From contig MU130104.1 in the NCBI GenBank assembly GCA_015039465.1, positions 1 to 45,433 of the forward strand: 45,433 nt of DNA, given 5' to 3'. A program made the position numbers and the translations under genes. Below the pieces are notes generated by a model that worked only from the letters and a program-made list of their open reading frames with translations, was not told the origin of the DNA and made no database searches. The stretch's first letter is position 1; every line of letters starts with the position of its first letter. Origin of the DNA: Phlegmacium glaucopus (taxonomy: Eukaryota; Basidiomycota; Agaricomycetes; Agaricales; Cortinariaceae). Below are positions 9,926-20,007 of this stretch, one piece after another.

Positions 9926-10367
9926 CACCTACCCATTCATTTCACACCCATTTCCACATTCTACCCACTCATTTTGACCACTTAGTATTTTCATTTCATT
10001 TCTCTGATATCAACTAATGTATTATTTTGTTATTCTAATGTACTAGTAACTAATCCCACCTCAAAATGTATAACTAATCCATTTAAGTTTAAATTAATGT
10101 TAGAAAATTTAGAAAAAATATGAGTTAGTAGGAATTGACTTACAAGTATTGCAATTCTGATCAGATCTGATCAGAATTGGTCAGAACTACTCAGATCTGA
10201 TCTGATCTGCTCAGAATCTGATCAGATCTGCTCAGAATCTGACCAGAATTAGTCAGAACTGCTCAGAACTGCTCAGATTCTGAGCAGTTCTGGTCAGATT
10301 CTGATCAGATCTGATCAGATCTGAGTAGTTCTGACCAATTCTGCTCAGATCTGATCAGATCTGGTGG

Positions 10368-10885
10368 GGGACAGAAAAGTACTGGGATTTCTCGCCTGCA
10401 TGTCTATGAGGATTTCACCTGGGTTTTCTTGGCTCCTTGCATTCCAAACTAAAATGCCCCATTTCACCACAATTCCAGCACTCGATAGACTGCTTATCTC
10501 AGCCTCTTTTTCTCCTTGGCTCATCCACATTCACTGCTAATGCCTCATCTTTGTCTTCTTCTTTAGCCTTCCCTGATCCATGCCTATGTCTCTGCACTCT
10601 CAAGCTCTGGCATTCGGCCTCTTGGATTAGCATAGTCATCAGTGTTCCCGCATCTAACGGTTTCGATGTATGCTGTTGCATCCAGGCCATCTGCACAGAC
10701 GCAAAATTCAATAACACATCAGGAAGTGATGAGATGATGGTTGATGCGTAGTCTTCATCACTAATCTTCACTCCTACTGACACCAACTCCTCTTTTTGTA
10801 GTCATAAGCTCCTCAAGAAATCTTTCACATTCCCCCTCTCTGACCACCTCATCATCAACATCAGCAAATTCAGGAATTTCCCATA
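10368..10885 (-). pseudogene. Copia Gag C-terminal half with CCHC zinc knuckle
   Basis: Minus strand, one frame with stops. It reads SERGNVKDFLRSL, a stop, LQKEELVSVGVKISDEDYAS, TIISSLPDVLLNFASVQ, then a basic region, a stop, and the knuckle CWNCGEMGHFSLEC (C-x2-C-x4-H-x4-C). This matches the Copia Gag polyprotein 'UBN2' architecture. The gene is cut on the right by an insert and on the left by the GATCAG element. Confidence 0.88.
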
Positions 10886-12190
10886 GATCGTCACAGTCAT
10901 GTCACCCAAACTCATAGTTTCCCGTAGATAGTCACAGTCATGTTATAGTTTCTCATAGTCACATCACTCAATTTATAGTCGGTTATAGTTCCATAGCATC
11001 CATGCCATGCTTGCTAGTGCTGTCCAGCATTACTTTGTTATGCTATCACACTACTCACAGCTTTGTCACATGGTGACATAGATAATATTTTTTCATTAAG
11101 TTAAATAAACCAGCCCTAAACAAAGTCCGTGCACGACAAAAAATTACTAAACATTCAACTTCAACATTTCAACCTCACCACACCACCACGCAACGACAAC
11201 CACCCTCATGTCACCTGCTAACAACCACATCAATGGCCACAATGATGACATCAACATGTCAACAAGGAGGACAAACAACACTGGCTACTACCACTACCCA
11301 AGGACCGAGCAATGACGATGACAACAACAACAACACAAGTATGGGTTTTTTGTTTTTGTTTTTTGTTTTTTAAATTTCATTTATAATTTCTACTAACTAT
11401 ATCCAAGCAGTCTACAACTATGATGATGACCACGCATTGACAAACAATGAGCAATGACAACGGTTATTAAGTAGGGGGTTTTTTTTAAAAAAAATTTCAT
11501 TTCAAATTTCTACTGACTATATCCAAGCAGTATACTACAACTACGATGACCATGCATCGACAAACAATGAGCAACAAGCAACAATGATGGCTATCAGGTA
11601 TGGGTTTAGAAAAAAAATTCATTTTGAATTTCAACTAACTATATCCAAGCAGTATACAACTACGACGACTGTGCATTGACAAACCATGAGCAACAAGTGA
11701 CAATGATGACTATCAAGTACGGGGAAAAAAAATCATTTCAAATTTCAACTAACTAATAATAACTATATCCAAGCAGTATACAACTATGACGACCGCCATG
11801 CATCAACAACAAGCAACAACGATGGCTATCAAGTATGGAGTGGGTATAGGGTGGGTTTTTTTGTTTTAGTACAACAATGTCAATCATATAGAACTACCTA
11901 TGCAATGTCATGTAGACTACTTGAATATATATATTTTAAAACTTCCTTATCATTGTGTGTGATATATCTGGTCTAAATAATTCCTAGCTTCAGTATGAGA
12001 TGGTATTAACCTAAGCTATGTAGCACTGTATAGCAATGAGCTAAGTCTATATAGCACTCTATAGTGCTGTCTAACATTAAGCTGTTTTCGGGTAGCATTA
12101 CTGTGACACTGGACAGCACTATAAACCAAAGAACCTTTTCTATGGTTCTATGGTGCTGTCCAGTGCTGTCCGGTGCCGGTAAGCTGGCCC
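10886..12190. mobile_element. Noncoding insert within Gag (minisatellite-bearing)
   Basis: This sequence separates two Gag pieces that belong together. The left end has repeated CATAGTCACAGTCATG-like motifs. Near both ends GTGCTGTCCAG-type motifs occur in opposite orientation (about 11020 and 12090-12170), suggesting weak subterminal inverted repeats. The middle carries a 120-bp tandem array. I see no open reading frame of note and no clear target duplication, so the boundaries are approximate. Confidence 0.6.
11390..11870 (+). repeat. About four tandem copies of a ~120-bp unit
   Basis: The core CTATATCCAAGCAGT recurs at about 11399, 11519, 11640 and 11766. Each copy is followed by TACAACTA, GA-CGA stretches, GCATYGACAAACAATGAGCAAC and a T- or A-run ending in ATTTCATTTCAAATTTC. 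Copies differ by small indels in the homopolymer runs. Confidence 0.85.
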
Positions 12191-12272
12191 CAAGTTTACT
12201 GATGAAGAACTTTGCTTGCATCTCCATCTGCATGCACGCTCCTTTCTGCGTATATTCCCTCACCACCATTTG
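12191..12272 (-). pseudogene. Copia Gag middle fragment
   Basis: The minus-strand frame reads VVREYTQKGACMQMEMQAKF, which fits the Gag segment just before the 'GNV-EFL' block found at 10840. It is bounded by the insert on the left and a solo LTR at 12273 on the right. Confidence 0.8.
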
Positions 12273-12636
12273 TGTTAGGGGACATCTCTGTGTTAATACA
12301 CTAAGACTTAGAGAGAAGGGGAATCACCAGTAACCAAGTTTAATATCAAGGTGTCGTTCTAGGAACAACACCTGCTACCTTTATACTAAATACAAGATAG
12401 ACCCAGGTAACTACCCTGGGCCCAGGTAACGACATGACAGTAGGTAAAATAGAAATAGGACACATGTTCCATAAGGAACGTGTGATAGGTATCTACTCGG
12501 GGACGCATGTGTGTACAGTACTAAGCAACATTTGTCGGAACTACTAGTAACGGTTCATGTACAATACTTAGGGGAGGGTGTGATGGAGTATGTAAGTGTT
12601 TGTGTATGTACCTACGTAGTGTTCTCTAACAATCTG
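12268..12636. mobile_element. Solo LTR B with near-perfect target duplication
   Basis: The LTR is 12273-12631 (359 bp), starts TGTTAGGGGACATC and ends GTTCTCTAACA, with flanks ATTTG (12268-12272) and ATCTG (12632-12636), one mismatch. It belongs to a different family from LTR A. It interrupts Gag. Confidence 0.85.
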
Positions 12637-12931
12637 CCACCTCTCTCTCATCGTCTCCTTGGAATAAATTTCCATTACGGTCAAATTGGGTGAGTAATGT
12701 TTTTGCGGAAAACTCATCCTTTTCCCATTTTTCTAGAGTGGCTATTTTAGCAGTGGATGGTTCAGCAGGCAACACAGGAGCAACACAAGATCCATCGAAG
12801 TGACCCCAGAATCCCTTCGCTTGGACAGCATCCTTGAAGCAGATGAGAAAAATACCCCAGTTTCCGCCTTCGTCACCTAGCTTAGGCACAGTAGAATTTA
12901 GGAAATTGGATAAGGAGGATGAATTAGACAT
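12637..12931 (-). pseudogene. Copia Gag N-terminus
   Basis: The minus-strand start at 12931 gives MSNSSSLSNFLNSTVPKL, then GNWGIFLICFKDAVQAKGFW, GHFDGSCVAPVLP and KWEKDEFSAKTLLTQ. This is the Copia Gag opening 'W-xxx-M-AL-AKGLW-H-DG-P'. The frame is cut off by solo LTR B after about 90 codons. The start lies about 100 bp inside the 5' LTR, the usual leader length. Confidence 0.88.
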
Positions 12932-13022
12932 TGTAAAGCAGATAGATATCTTTTCACGATAGCGTTGACAGTTTTGTTTTTTTTTTTAATTCAATAAGAT
13001 TTTTTCTTAGTTGCAACAAGCA

Positions 13023-13034
13023 GGGCCCATAACC
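13023..13034 (-). promoter_or_regulatory. Putative primer-binding site next to 5' LTR
   Basis: On the minus strand GGTTATGGGCCC follows directly after the LTR end TTACA. Its position is right for a tRNA primer site; the tRNA is not identified. Confidence 0.55.
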
Positions 13035-13321
13035 TGTAAGAACAGGTGATTTTAGCAAGAATGAATGTATTCATTTTGATACTACTCGAGTACATATACT
13101 ACTGGATTTTACCAGTAAGGTACGACTATGGCTTTTTAATGTCTGTGAAAGGTTGCGTGTAATTAAAGAAGTAAGCAATTTAAGCAAATAAAGGAATAGA
13201 GAAAGATGAGCGCCAAGCGTGCCATGTGCTTTTCATCAAGCCTAGGAGGCCTTGGAACGAATTGTTCCTCGGCTCCTGTCTCAACCTCAGAACCGCTACG
13301 TTGGTTCCAATCACTCCAACA
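13035..13321 (-). repeat. Copia 5' LTR (287 bp)
   Basis: On the minus strand it starts TGTTGGAGTGATTGGAACC and ends TTCTTACA. Its outer ~150 bp matches 3337-3488 closely. The remaining ~135 bp are missing from the 3' LTR. Confidence 0.85.
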
Positions 13322-13835
13322 GCCAATTTGTACTTCACCCTCTTTTTATACATCATACATCATCCTTCCCTTCCCTAAACCCTAAACCTTAAAAGTACTT
13401 CAACAAATTATATGATACCTCCCTAACCTTCTAAACTAAATCCTAACATAGACCCTAACACAGACCCGGGCCCTAAATGAACCCTAAATGAACCCTAACC
13501 TAACCCTTATCACACAGAGAGGCCATAAAATGACCTCCAAAATGAACTAAAATACAAAAGGAGCCATAACTATTGCCCCAACTGAAACCTAAACTAACCC
13601 TTATCACACAGAGAGGCCATAAAAATAACCTCAGAAATGATCTGAAGTACAAATAATTAAGTTTTATAGAACAAATCAAAATTTATAGAACCAGCATTTA
13701 TTAATCAAGCATAGCAAGTATTGTATGATGTATAAATTATATAACACAAGGAATTAGTGGCCATTTTTGATCAATCATTTGAGGCAATTACAAGGTTCTT
13801 ATTAATCAACATGCCAAACTGTGGTGGGACCTCAT
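13322..13835. repeat. MITE-like repeat region right of the Copia
   Basis: It contains CCCTAAACC-type repeats (13375-13500), two copies of a ~55-bp unit including TTATCACACAGAGAGGCCAT at 93-bp spacing (13501 and 13594), inverted TATACATCATACAT / ATTGTATGATGTATAA segments (13346-13732), and at 13736-13807 the reverse complement of 3240-3310. No gene is seen. Confidence 0.6.
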
Positions 13836-14110
13836 TTGCCCATCACTAGCTAAGGGATCCCAAATGGGCCATCTCACGAGATGGCAACTTAGTTAAGAGA
13901 TCGACCACCACCAAATGAAAGTTGTTAGGGAACCCGGAATGTAGTCTTTGGGATGGGAAACCGTCGTCGACAGTTAGATCAGATAATTTTCGCTTTTTTT
14001 TTTTGGTTGGGCACCATATGAAAGATGGAATTCGATAGACATAAGTAATGACAGACAGAAGGATCACAAGGATTTGCATTAATCTAAGTCCATCAGGGTA
14101 TAATTAATGT
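13836..14110. other. Unassigned sequence downstream of hydrophobin 1
   Basis: A 77-codon minus-strand frame (13846-14079) exists, but it has no recognisable domain and begins in the hydrophobin 3' flank. I do not call a gene. Confidence 0.3.
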
Positions 14111-14111
14111 G

Positions 14112-14126
14112 CGGGGCACCGCCCCG
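14112..14126 (-). promoter_or_regulatory. GC stem-loop in hydrophobin 1 3' flank
   Basis: CGGGGC-GGT-GCCCCG (minus strand) starts about 24 nt after the stop codon. The second hydrophobin has an equivalent stem, GGGC-GGC-GCCC, at 28325-28335, again just past the stop. Confidence 0.6.
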
Positions 14127-14149
14127 ATTCAAGGAATAATATTCAACTT

Positions 14150-14894
14150 TTACAACTTAAGGTTAACCGGGTTGCAACCGAGGGAAACGGTACCGCCTTA
14201 ATGTTGGCAAAAAAAAAAAAAATAGTTAGAAGACAGAAAACATGATCATATATTCTTAAATTGTGCTTACCGAAGGAGTTGTCTGTGCAGCAGAGAGGTT
14301 GGGCAGAGCTGGCAAAAAAAAAATTGTTTCAATTCAAATTTCACACCGGTCAGGTTCATGAATCTCAAAAACTTACCAAGAGTCGCTTCCACCGGTGGCG
14401 GTGATCTGGGTGCAAGTAAGACCAACAAGACCAGAGATAGTGCTCGCAGAGACTCCCAAAGGACCGAGGGCGGTGGTAGCAGCGGGTGCAGTGGGTAACT
14501 GAGCGCTCTTGCCTATAATAATTTGTTTTCATGATAGCACTATAGCGATATGGTGAAAATAAAACTTACAGCAGTGGAGTTGTTCAGTCTTGCATTTGCT
14601 AGCGGCGATAGTAGGAGCAGGGTTCCCAGGAGACGGAGGGAGGATGGTAGGAGAGGGGATGGTAGGAGGAGGGCCGGTAGAATTAAGACCAGTAGGAGAG
14701 GGGCCAGTAGGAGGAGGGCCAGTAGGAGGAGGGCCAGTAGGATGAGGGCCGGTAGGAGAGGGGCCGGTAGGAGGAGGGCCAGTAGGATGAGGGCCAGTAG
14801 GAGAGGGGCCGGTAGGGGGGGACATGTAAGGGGGGGGGACGATAGCAGCCACAAGAGTGGCAAAAGCGAGAGCAGAGATGACTTTGAATTGCAT
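14150..14894 (-). CDS. Class I hydrophobin with Pro-Thr-Gly repeat N-terminus
   Basis: This is a secreted surface-active protein that self-assembles into amphipathic films on fungal walls. Four exons on the minus strand, 14570-14894, 14377-14512, 14271-14308 and 14150-14196, join in frame (GTAAG donors, CAG/TAG/AAG acceptors) to give 181 residues. Residues 1-18 (MQFKVISALAFATLVAAI) form a signal peptide. Residues 25-74 are ten pentapeptides of type (P/S/H)PTG. The hydrophobin core follows with eight Cys: C101-x6-CC-x32-C-x11-C-x5-CC-x12-C, ending NPVNLKL, which fits class I spacing. The Pro-rich insert is unusual and absent from the paralogue at 27699. The start ATG context CAATATGCAATTC is shared with the paralogue. 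A TATA box is not obvious. Function is firm from the Cys pattern; expression is unknown. Confidence 0.95.
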
Positions 14895-15611
14895 ATTGTT
14901 TATTTTGTTGGTAGTACTGAACACCATCAGGAAATAGCTCAAATGTTTATTTTGCACCAATGAACCTCCTGGTTCATAATGGATCCAATGCAGCTGAATG
15001 GTGCATAATTTAGTGGCGGTGGTTCCGAATGGTGCATAACTTGGGACATCAATTTCAGTCATTTTTAAATTATTCATTATTAATGTAATAAATTGCATGA
15101 TTTACATTCATTCTGCAGATGGTTTTTGCAGCCCAGACAATGGTTCATTGGTATTCCACCACTGAATACCCATTGTACAATATGTTGTACCTAGTACTAA
15201 TGGCCATCAGCAAACTGCGCTTGGCTCTCACGTGACGCTGCTGTTACTTGTTCCCTCCACGGTCACCTTAGGCTCCTTACAATTGCTCACATTAAGGCAG
15301 CCAGGCAGCCCACGGCAAGCAGTGTCACCGAGGACGCGAACGCCAGCACGCACGCCGAACGCCAGCCCAGTTCCCAGAAACGCTTCCTCCCACTTCAACG
15401 CCTTCCACTTTCCAAGGTCCTTGACCACGATCCCCAAATATGACTTTGCTGCCACCGTATTAAACTCACCCGTTCTGCCAGCCTGAGTCTTTTCTTTCCA
15501 ATCACCTCGCGCTTTTTTCTCTGTTGACACTTGTTTAGATTATTGGTGTGATGGTGTCAGCCTGACTACCGGTAGATTTTTCTACTCTGACTTCGTGCTC
15601 AAACTACTGAG
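14895..15611. other. Hydrophobin 1 upstream region and unassigned sequence
   Basis: The first ~40 bp upstream of the hydrophobin ATG (ACCAACAAAATAAACAATATG) match the other hydrophobin promoter. Farther up are several GGTGCATAA-type motifs (about 14975-15040), which also occur around 22990-23120. Overlapping frames in 15228-15530 are not supported by any motif. Confidence 0.4.
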
Positions 15612-16437
15612 ATGCCCCCAAAAACAACAGCTAAATCTCGGGCTCTGCTCAGGCGACAATATGGATCGCGATATATTCCTGACTCCAACCCCAGCTCTCC
15701 AGGTGAAACAGAGCCTGAGTCAGACTTGGAACTTGAACCTTGCCCTAATTCCGAGTCTCAGGTGCCAAGCTCGATGGTCTATGAACATGAGGTGCGTTCG
15801 CTGTTTCCAATGACTGTGGGTATCTTACTAATTGAGATCTCAGCTACAGATTCCAGTTCCCTTGCGACCCTATCTCGAATCAGAGACTCAACCCGAGTCT
15901 CAAGTCTCTCCTTGCTCCCCTTCAAGTTACTGCCAACACACCGACTCAGAAACTTTTACTCTACCATCCGCAGTTAAAGAATTTCGGGACATGTTTGAAG
16001 GCCGCTGGGACATGTTCGACGAGGACTTCCCTGCGTTGCTGGCTGACTCAGAGGATGATGGTGGTGCAAGCTTCGAGGGACGTGAGATGATCAAAGAAGA
16101 ACAAAAGGTGCGCTACAATGCTGCTCCTAACCATGAAAATGGAATGTTAACCCCTTTCTAGCAACAGCTAGGTGCTAGATTGCCGTTATCCTCACAGATG
16201 GCTTGCGCATCTCCACAAACAGTGGGCGCATCCTTGCCAACACCTACTCTCATCTCGTCCATTCCAAACGACTCAACCATCCCTACAGTGACTACACAAC
16301 AAACCCACAAGACTATGACGCCACATAACGCCCGAAAACATGTTGCCCGATTATCAAGGGAGCTTCTAGCGCTTGACTCCCTACAAAAACGGACGCGGAA
16401 GCTCTATCATCGGATGCTCATCCTGTCCCGTGGCTAG
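15612..16437 (+). CDS. Three-exon protein of unknown function beside Plavaka transposase
   Basis: Three exons, 15612-15791, 15844-16107 and 16162-16437, join in phase 0. The two introns are 52 and 54 bp, both start GTGCG and both end in CAG or TAG, giving 239 residues. The N-terminus is basic (MPPKTTAKSRALLRRQYGSR), followed by Ser/Pro/Glu-rich low-complexity sequence, an acidic patch (FEGRWDMFDEDFPALLADSE) and a C-terminal helix rich in Arg/Leu (ARKHVARLSRELLALDSLQK). I recognise no domain. Its position beside a Plavaka transposase and DUF6532 gene suggests a transposon-associated protein, but this is inference. The exon model rests on frame continuity and splice consensus. Confidence 0.6.
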
Positions 16438-16585
16438 TACTAGTAGCGTAGCAAACAATCCATTTTATTTAACAACTATTTCATGGTGAACTCTGCAAAG
16501 TCCTGATATGAACTACGACAACAAAAGGTAATCGATTTACACTTTAGCATGCGATTCTATACATATGCTTATCTGTAAAGTCATT

Positions 16586-16611
16586 AAAAAAAAAAAAAAA
16601 AAAAAAAAAAA
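16586..16611 (+). repeat. A26 homopolymer
   Basis: Uninterrupted run of 26 A. The sequence following it (16612-17060) is noncoding with several short palindromes, for example GTGTCGAA/TTCGACAC near 16813-16833 and TTACCTAGGTA-like inverted pieces near 16900-16960. It could be the tail of a retroposed sequence. Confidence 0.7.
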
Positions 16612-17388
16612 TGAGGTCCCGAGGGGAGGTGGAGGCGTTCAGCTCACCTTTGGTGGACCCGAACTCTAATTAGCTTGTGAGTTCGAGTGTTTCGTAGGTT
16701 GTCGGGCTTACCAGAGTGACCTGTAAAACCAGCGGTTCATACCACGATGGGTAAAGGCGTGTCGGGAGCGTGCAAAACAACGTGACTGATTGCTGGGGTT
16801 GGAGTGTGCACGTGTCGAACTTGCTTTCGACACCCCTTGGGCGTAAGGTAAGTCATTTGAGGGACAAACCGTGGCGTAATTCAAACACGCTTACCTAGGT
16901 AGCTGCAGCTTCTAACACTGACGACTAAGTTAGGTAACAGCAGGTCCTACTTACCTAAGCGTACCTTTTGGGGAAGGGTCGGCAAAGCTGTGCCGTGACT
17001 AGTTGCTGCCCTGCCCCCTTCTGTAACCCGAACTGCCATACAAATTTAATGTTAAATTTTCTATAAACGAGTTTTATGTCAACGTCCAATAGTACAGCCT
17101 GCGTAGGCACAGCAAAAAAGAGAAGGACTCGGAAAAGAAGGATAGTACAAACCACTATTACGACTTTAAGGGGTTGTAGAACGGATACAGCTTACCATGT
17201 GGGGAGAGGGTCTATCTGGACTTGGGTTAGTGGAGGAAATGTTTTAAAGTGGAGAGTCTCTACGACTACCCTGGGTTCAAACGTCATAATAAGGACATCG
17301 ATTATATGCGGCGTCACATGTAGAGAAGGGGTTCAAACCACACAAACGCGGAGGTCTCACCTGATCATCGTTGCACAATCTAGCAACA
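16612..17388. other. Noncoding sequence downstream of Plavaka transposase
   Basis: This should hold the transposase C-terminus if the gene were complete, but no frame continues. Frames at 16955-17155 and 17076-17465 have no recognisable motif. CTTACCTA/TAGGTAAG motifs recur. Confidence 0.35.
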
Positions 17389-19750
17389 TTATGAACGCCA
17401 GTCAACGTATTGGGAATGCCGAAAAATCTTTTCCTTCCGTTCTAGCCAAACCGTCATTTGTGTGAACTCGTCCTTGTGATTGGTTGCAGCATAAGCGTCT
17501 TTTGCAAGGTCAATATGTAGCCGTTCTGTGTACTCCGTGTTGAAGTTGTCCAATGTCCCATAGAGTTTGATATGGTCAACATAGTGCCTGGCAAAATGAA
17601 GCTTTGGAATGTTGAACCCATCGCGAATGCCAAGGTCCACAAATATTCCCTTGTTGTTGTGGAAGCGTTCAAGAGCGTCTTCAAGAAGCACGAGTGTTTC
17701 GTCAGTATGGACGGGATATTGTGCGAGATAAAGGAAGTCCAGGAGAGCTCGGACTGCCCGGATTAGGCGAACATTGGACAACCCATCTGGAAGAGGAATG
17801 TCTATTACAAGTCCCAACAAAATGCGGCTCATTTGGTTGTGTTCCTGGCCGGTTACTCTGGAGAGACTGGTGATTCCCTTCACAAAATGCCGGATATTAT
17901 GATTTGGCGGCAATCGGCGACACCGCGCATCAACTTTGAGAGGGCCAACAGCCTGGGTAATCCAGCCAATCAGGTGTTTAAGGATCCCTTGGTAGAGCTG
18001 GTGGAGAATGTCGGGTGTGATAGAGCGATAGATGTGGACATAGGGTAGATCCTTCCAAAAAGGATCGACTACCGGTTTGATGCCAGCTTCTGAACAAGCC
18101 TGCAAGAATCCTCCTGGGTCGTTGTCAAATGAATCGAGAGCCTCGAGGATCTGATCAAGATCATGCAGTCCGGGATTTTGGTATCGGATGTAGTTGCCCA
18201 TTTCATCTCGAGGTGTTGGGCACATAGCGCACTGTCCCGTAGTTACACATGCAGTAAGGACCTGCTCAGGGTAGTCGCCAGAAAAGCATGCGAGAAGTGG
18301 ATGATTACGACGTACCAGGCCATCACCACTTGCCATAAAAAGTCCTGTCGTCCCACAATCTTTTAGTGGCCCAAGAACACGCCCCATGCATGCATGATAT
18401 AAATTTGCAAGCTGGCGGCGTCGAGCAGCTTTATTGGAAACGTTCTCAAGCTGTGTTGTGGGAAGATAGGCAAGTAAGACATATGCGCGGTTGGATGGTT
18501 TGCAACGGATCTCCTTTGGGATATTTCCAATTGTAAGGTAGAGAGGGTAGGCACTCTTGTTTCGAAATGTTGTTAACTGAGTTTTATCAGTAGAGATGAT
18601 AACAGGGAGTATCGTTGCGCCAGGCTTATCTTTCTCCAGTGCTTCCTGAAAATTTCCAAGTCCGAGTCAGGCATGGGATGAGTCATACGTTGGTTTGATG
18701 AACACGCTTGAAACTCTCACCTGTGTCGACCACCACCATCTGCCAGTGTGCATGTCATGGTACATGCGCGTGGTCTTTGTTTCATCTGTGTAGTGCTTCT
18801 CTGGAGCGAACACCAGATATGGCGCAAATGATGGATCGCCAAACAAAGCCTTGATACACTCAACCACGTCCCTGAAGTACACTTCACAGACTTCATCACC
18901 AATCACCACTTCATGTCGTTCAAACCGCGGACGCCCAGGTAAGGATGTATCGATTATTTTGTTTAATTCTGATGTGTTCTTGAAGCAGAGGCCAAGGCGT
19001 TCATGGACCTGGGATGGGAAACAAATGAGATTTGAGTTGGGTACATAAAGTTATGCCACCTACACCGTCGATGCTCATCAACTCTGTAAACGCAGTTGAA
19101 CTTGGGCCTCGAGTTTTTGCCCAGTGCGCGATCTCCCATTCGATCTTTGAAGAAAATGGGCTGAATGGGTTCTCTAGGTTGCCGATTTGCGAGGTGTATG
19201 CTGCGTTTCCATCAACACAGTCCTGGTTCATATACACTGCACCTGCATTTCCTCCACTAAATTTCACAGCATATGGTTTATTCTTCAACTCAGCCTCAGC
19301 TCCACCCCGAAGTTGGTTGGCCCCTTCTGTTGTGCCCTCGCTAACTTCCTCGCTAACTTCCTTGCCATTCGAGTTGGATGTCGGGTTTGGGTGTCGGTCA
19401 GGCTCCAAGGATGGTTCGTCAGTGTTATCCTCATCTTCATCGCTATCTCCATCATGAATGACATTCTCATCATATTCATCTTCTTCAGGCTCCATTCCGA
19501 ATTCTTCAGGACTGTAATTTTCATAGTCACCAAAGAAATCACCCCTCGGATCCACTTCAAAACCTTCAGTCCCATCAATCCCGTCCATCTCGATAGGAAA
19601 ATCCTGCTCTCCTTGGTCGTTGTCAGATTCCCCAGGTTCATGGATGGATGTGTGAAGTGGTTGCTTGCAACGAGGGTCATCACTTCGTCGTTGGTGGTTC
19701 CAAAGACCACTTCGCATGAATGAGGCTCCACAACCACACAGAATACGCAT
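17389..19750 (-). CDS. Plavaka-type DNA transposase, C-terminally truncated
   Basis: This is the transposase of the Plavaka superfamily, common in Agaricomycetes. Minus-strand exons 19064-19750, 18721-19008 and 17389-18645 join in phase 0 through introns with GTAGGT and GTGAGA donors to give 743 residues. The N-terminus has a zinc-finger-like CGCGASFMRSGLWNHQRRS, then a long acidic stretch. The catalytic region includes ATILPVIISTDKTQLTTF, RNKSAYPLYLTIGNIPKEIR, LLAYLPTTQLENVSNKAARR, then TGQCAMCPTPRDEMGNY, DILHQLYQGILKHLIGWI, and NTEYTERLHIDLAKDAYAAT-NHKDEF. These blocks are family-typical. The frame ends at TAA right after HSQYVDWRS, where relatives usually carry roughly another 150-250 residues, so the C-terminus seems lost and activity is doubtful. 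The ORF is otherwise open. Confidence 0.88.
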
Positions 19751-20007
19751 TTTTTTGGGTTTCGTTTTTGGGTTTCGTTTGCGTGGCTTGTGATTAATGT
19801 CAGCCGACTCGGAATTTCAAAATTTTTCAAAATTTTCAAAAATATCCTCGTGACTCTTTCTCGCTGTTCCTCCTCTATTCCATTTACTCACCAACACATC
19901 TAGCACTCCACTACTCCTTTTCTGTCCCAAGATTTAATTCTCATATACCTCTCCCTCTCATTTTTCTCACCCACACTCCTTAATATACCCCTCGGATTCA
20001 CCACACC
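19751..20007. promoter_or_regulatory. Divergent intergenic region between Plavaka and DUF6532 gene
   Basis: About 257 bp separate the two divergent start codons, so it probably carries both promoters. A run of AAAATTTTTCAAAATTTTCAAAA (split here by short repeats) lies near 19818-19843. No clear TATA box. Confidence 0.45.

Larger units (their letters stand above)
8559..10367. mobile_element. GATCAG-palindrome element inserted between knuckle and protease
   Basis: Both ends read inward CCACCAGATCTGATCAG and continue for about 200 bp as a mosaic of GATCAGATCTGATCAG, GAATTGGTCAG and TCTGACCAG units (8562-8785 and 10150-10366). These form long imperfect terminal inverted repeats. The interior (8790-10150) is noncoding and holds ACGAC/AAC-rich runs, three poly-C/poly-G hairpins and a short minisatellite. 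I find no exact target duplication. At 9 bp, GTGATCCAC and GTGGGGGAC agree at only five positions. It splits the Copia Gag zinc knuckle from the protease. Confidence 0.75.
3337..13321 (-). mobile_element. Full-length, multiply interrupted Copia LTR retrotransposon
   Basis: Two LTR copies bound the element: 13035-13321 (5' LTR, minus orientation) and 3337-3488 (3' LTR). Both begin TGTTGGAGTGATTGG and end CTTACA on the minus strand. Between them, read from right to left, are a primer-binding-like site, Gag, a CCHC knuckle, protease, integrase, RT and RNase H, in the Ty1/Copia order. About half of the 10 kb is later insertions (three solo LTRs, two MITE-like elements, one minisatellite-rich insert). 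Several in-frame stops and a changed protease Asp make it defective. No matching 5-bp target duplication is seen (TTCCC on the left, GCCAA on the right), so one flank may be rearranged. Confidence 0.85.

Noticed and set aside
14540..14963. Long Arg-rich and Leu-rich frames over the hydrophobin Pro-Thr-Gly repeat
   Set aside because: They are by-products of a pentapeptide DNA repeat read in other frames. The spliced hydrophobin frame has signal peptide, eight Cys and consensus introns.
16612..16720. tRNA gene or tRNA-derived SINE next to A26
   Set aside because: There is a GAGTTCGAGTG segment resembling a B box, and on the other strand GTTCGGGTCC followed by a T-run, but no convincing A box at the right distance and no cloverleaf.
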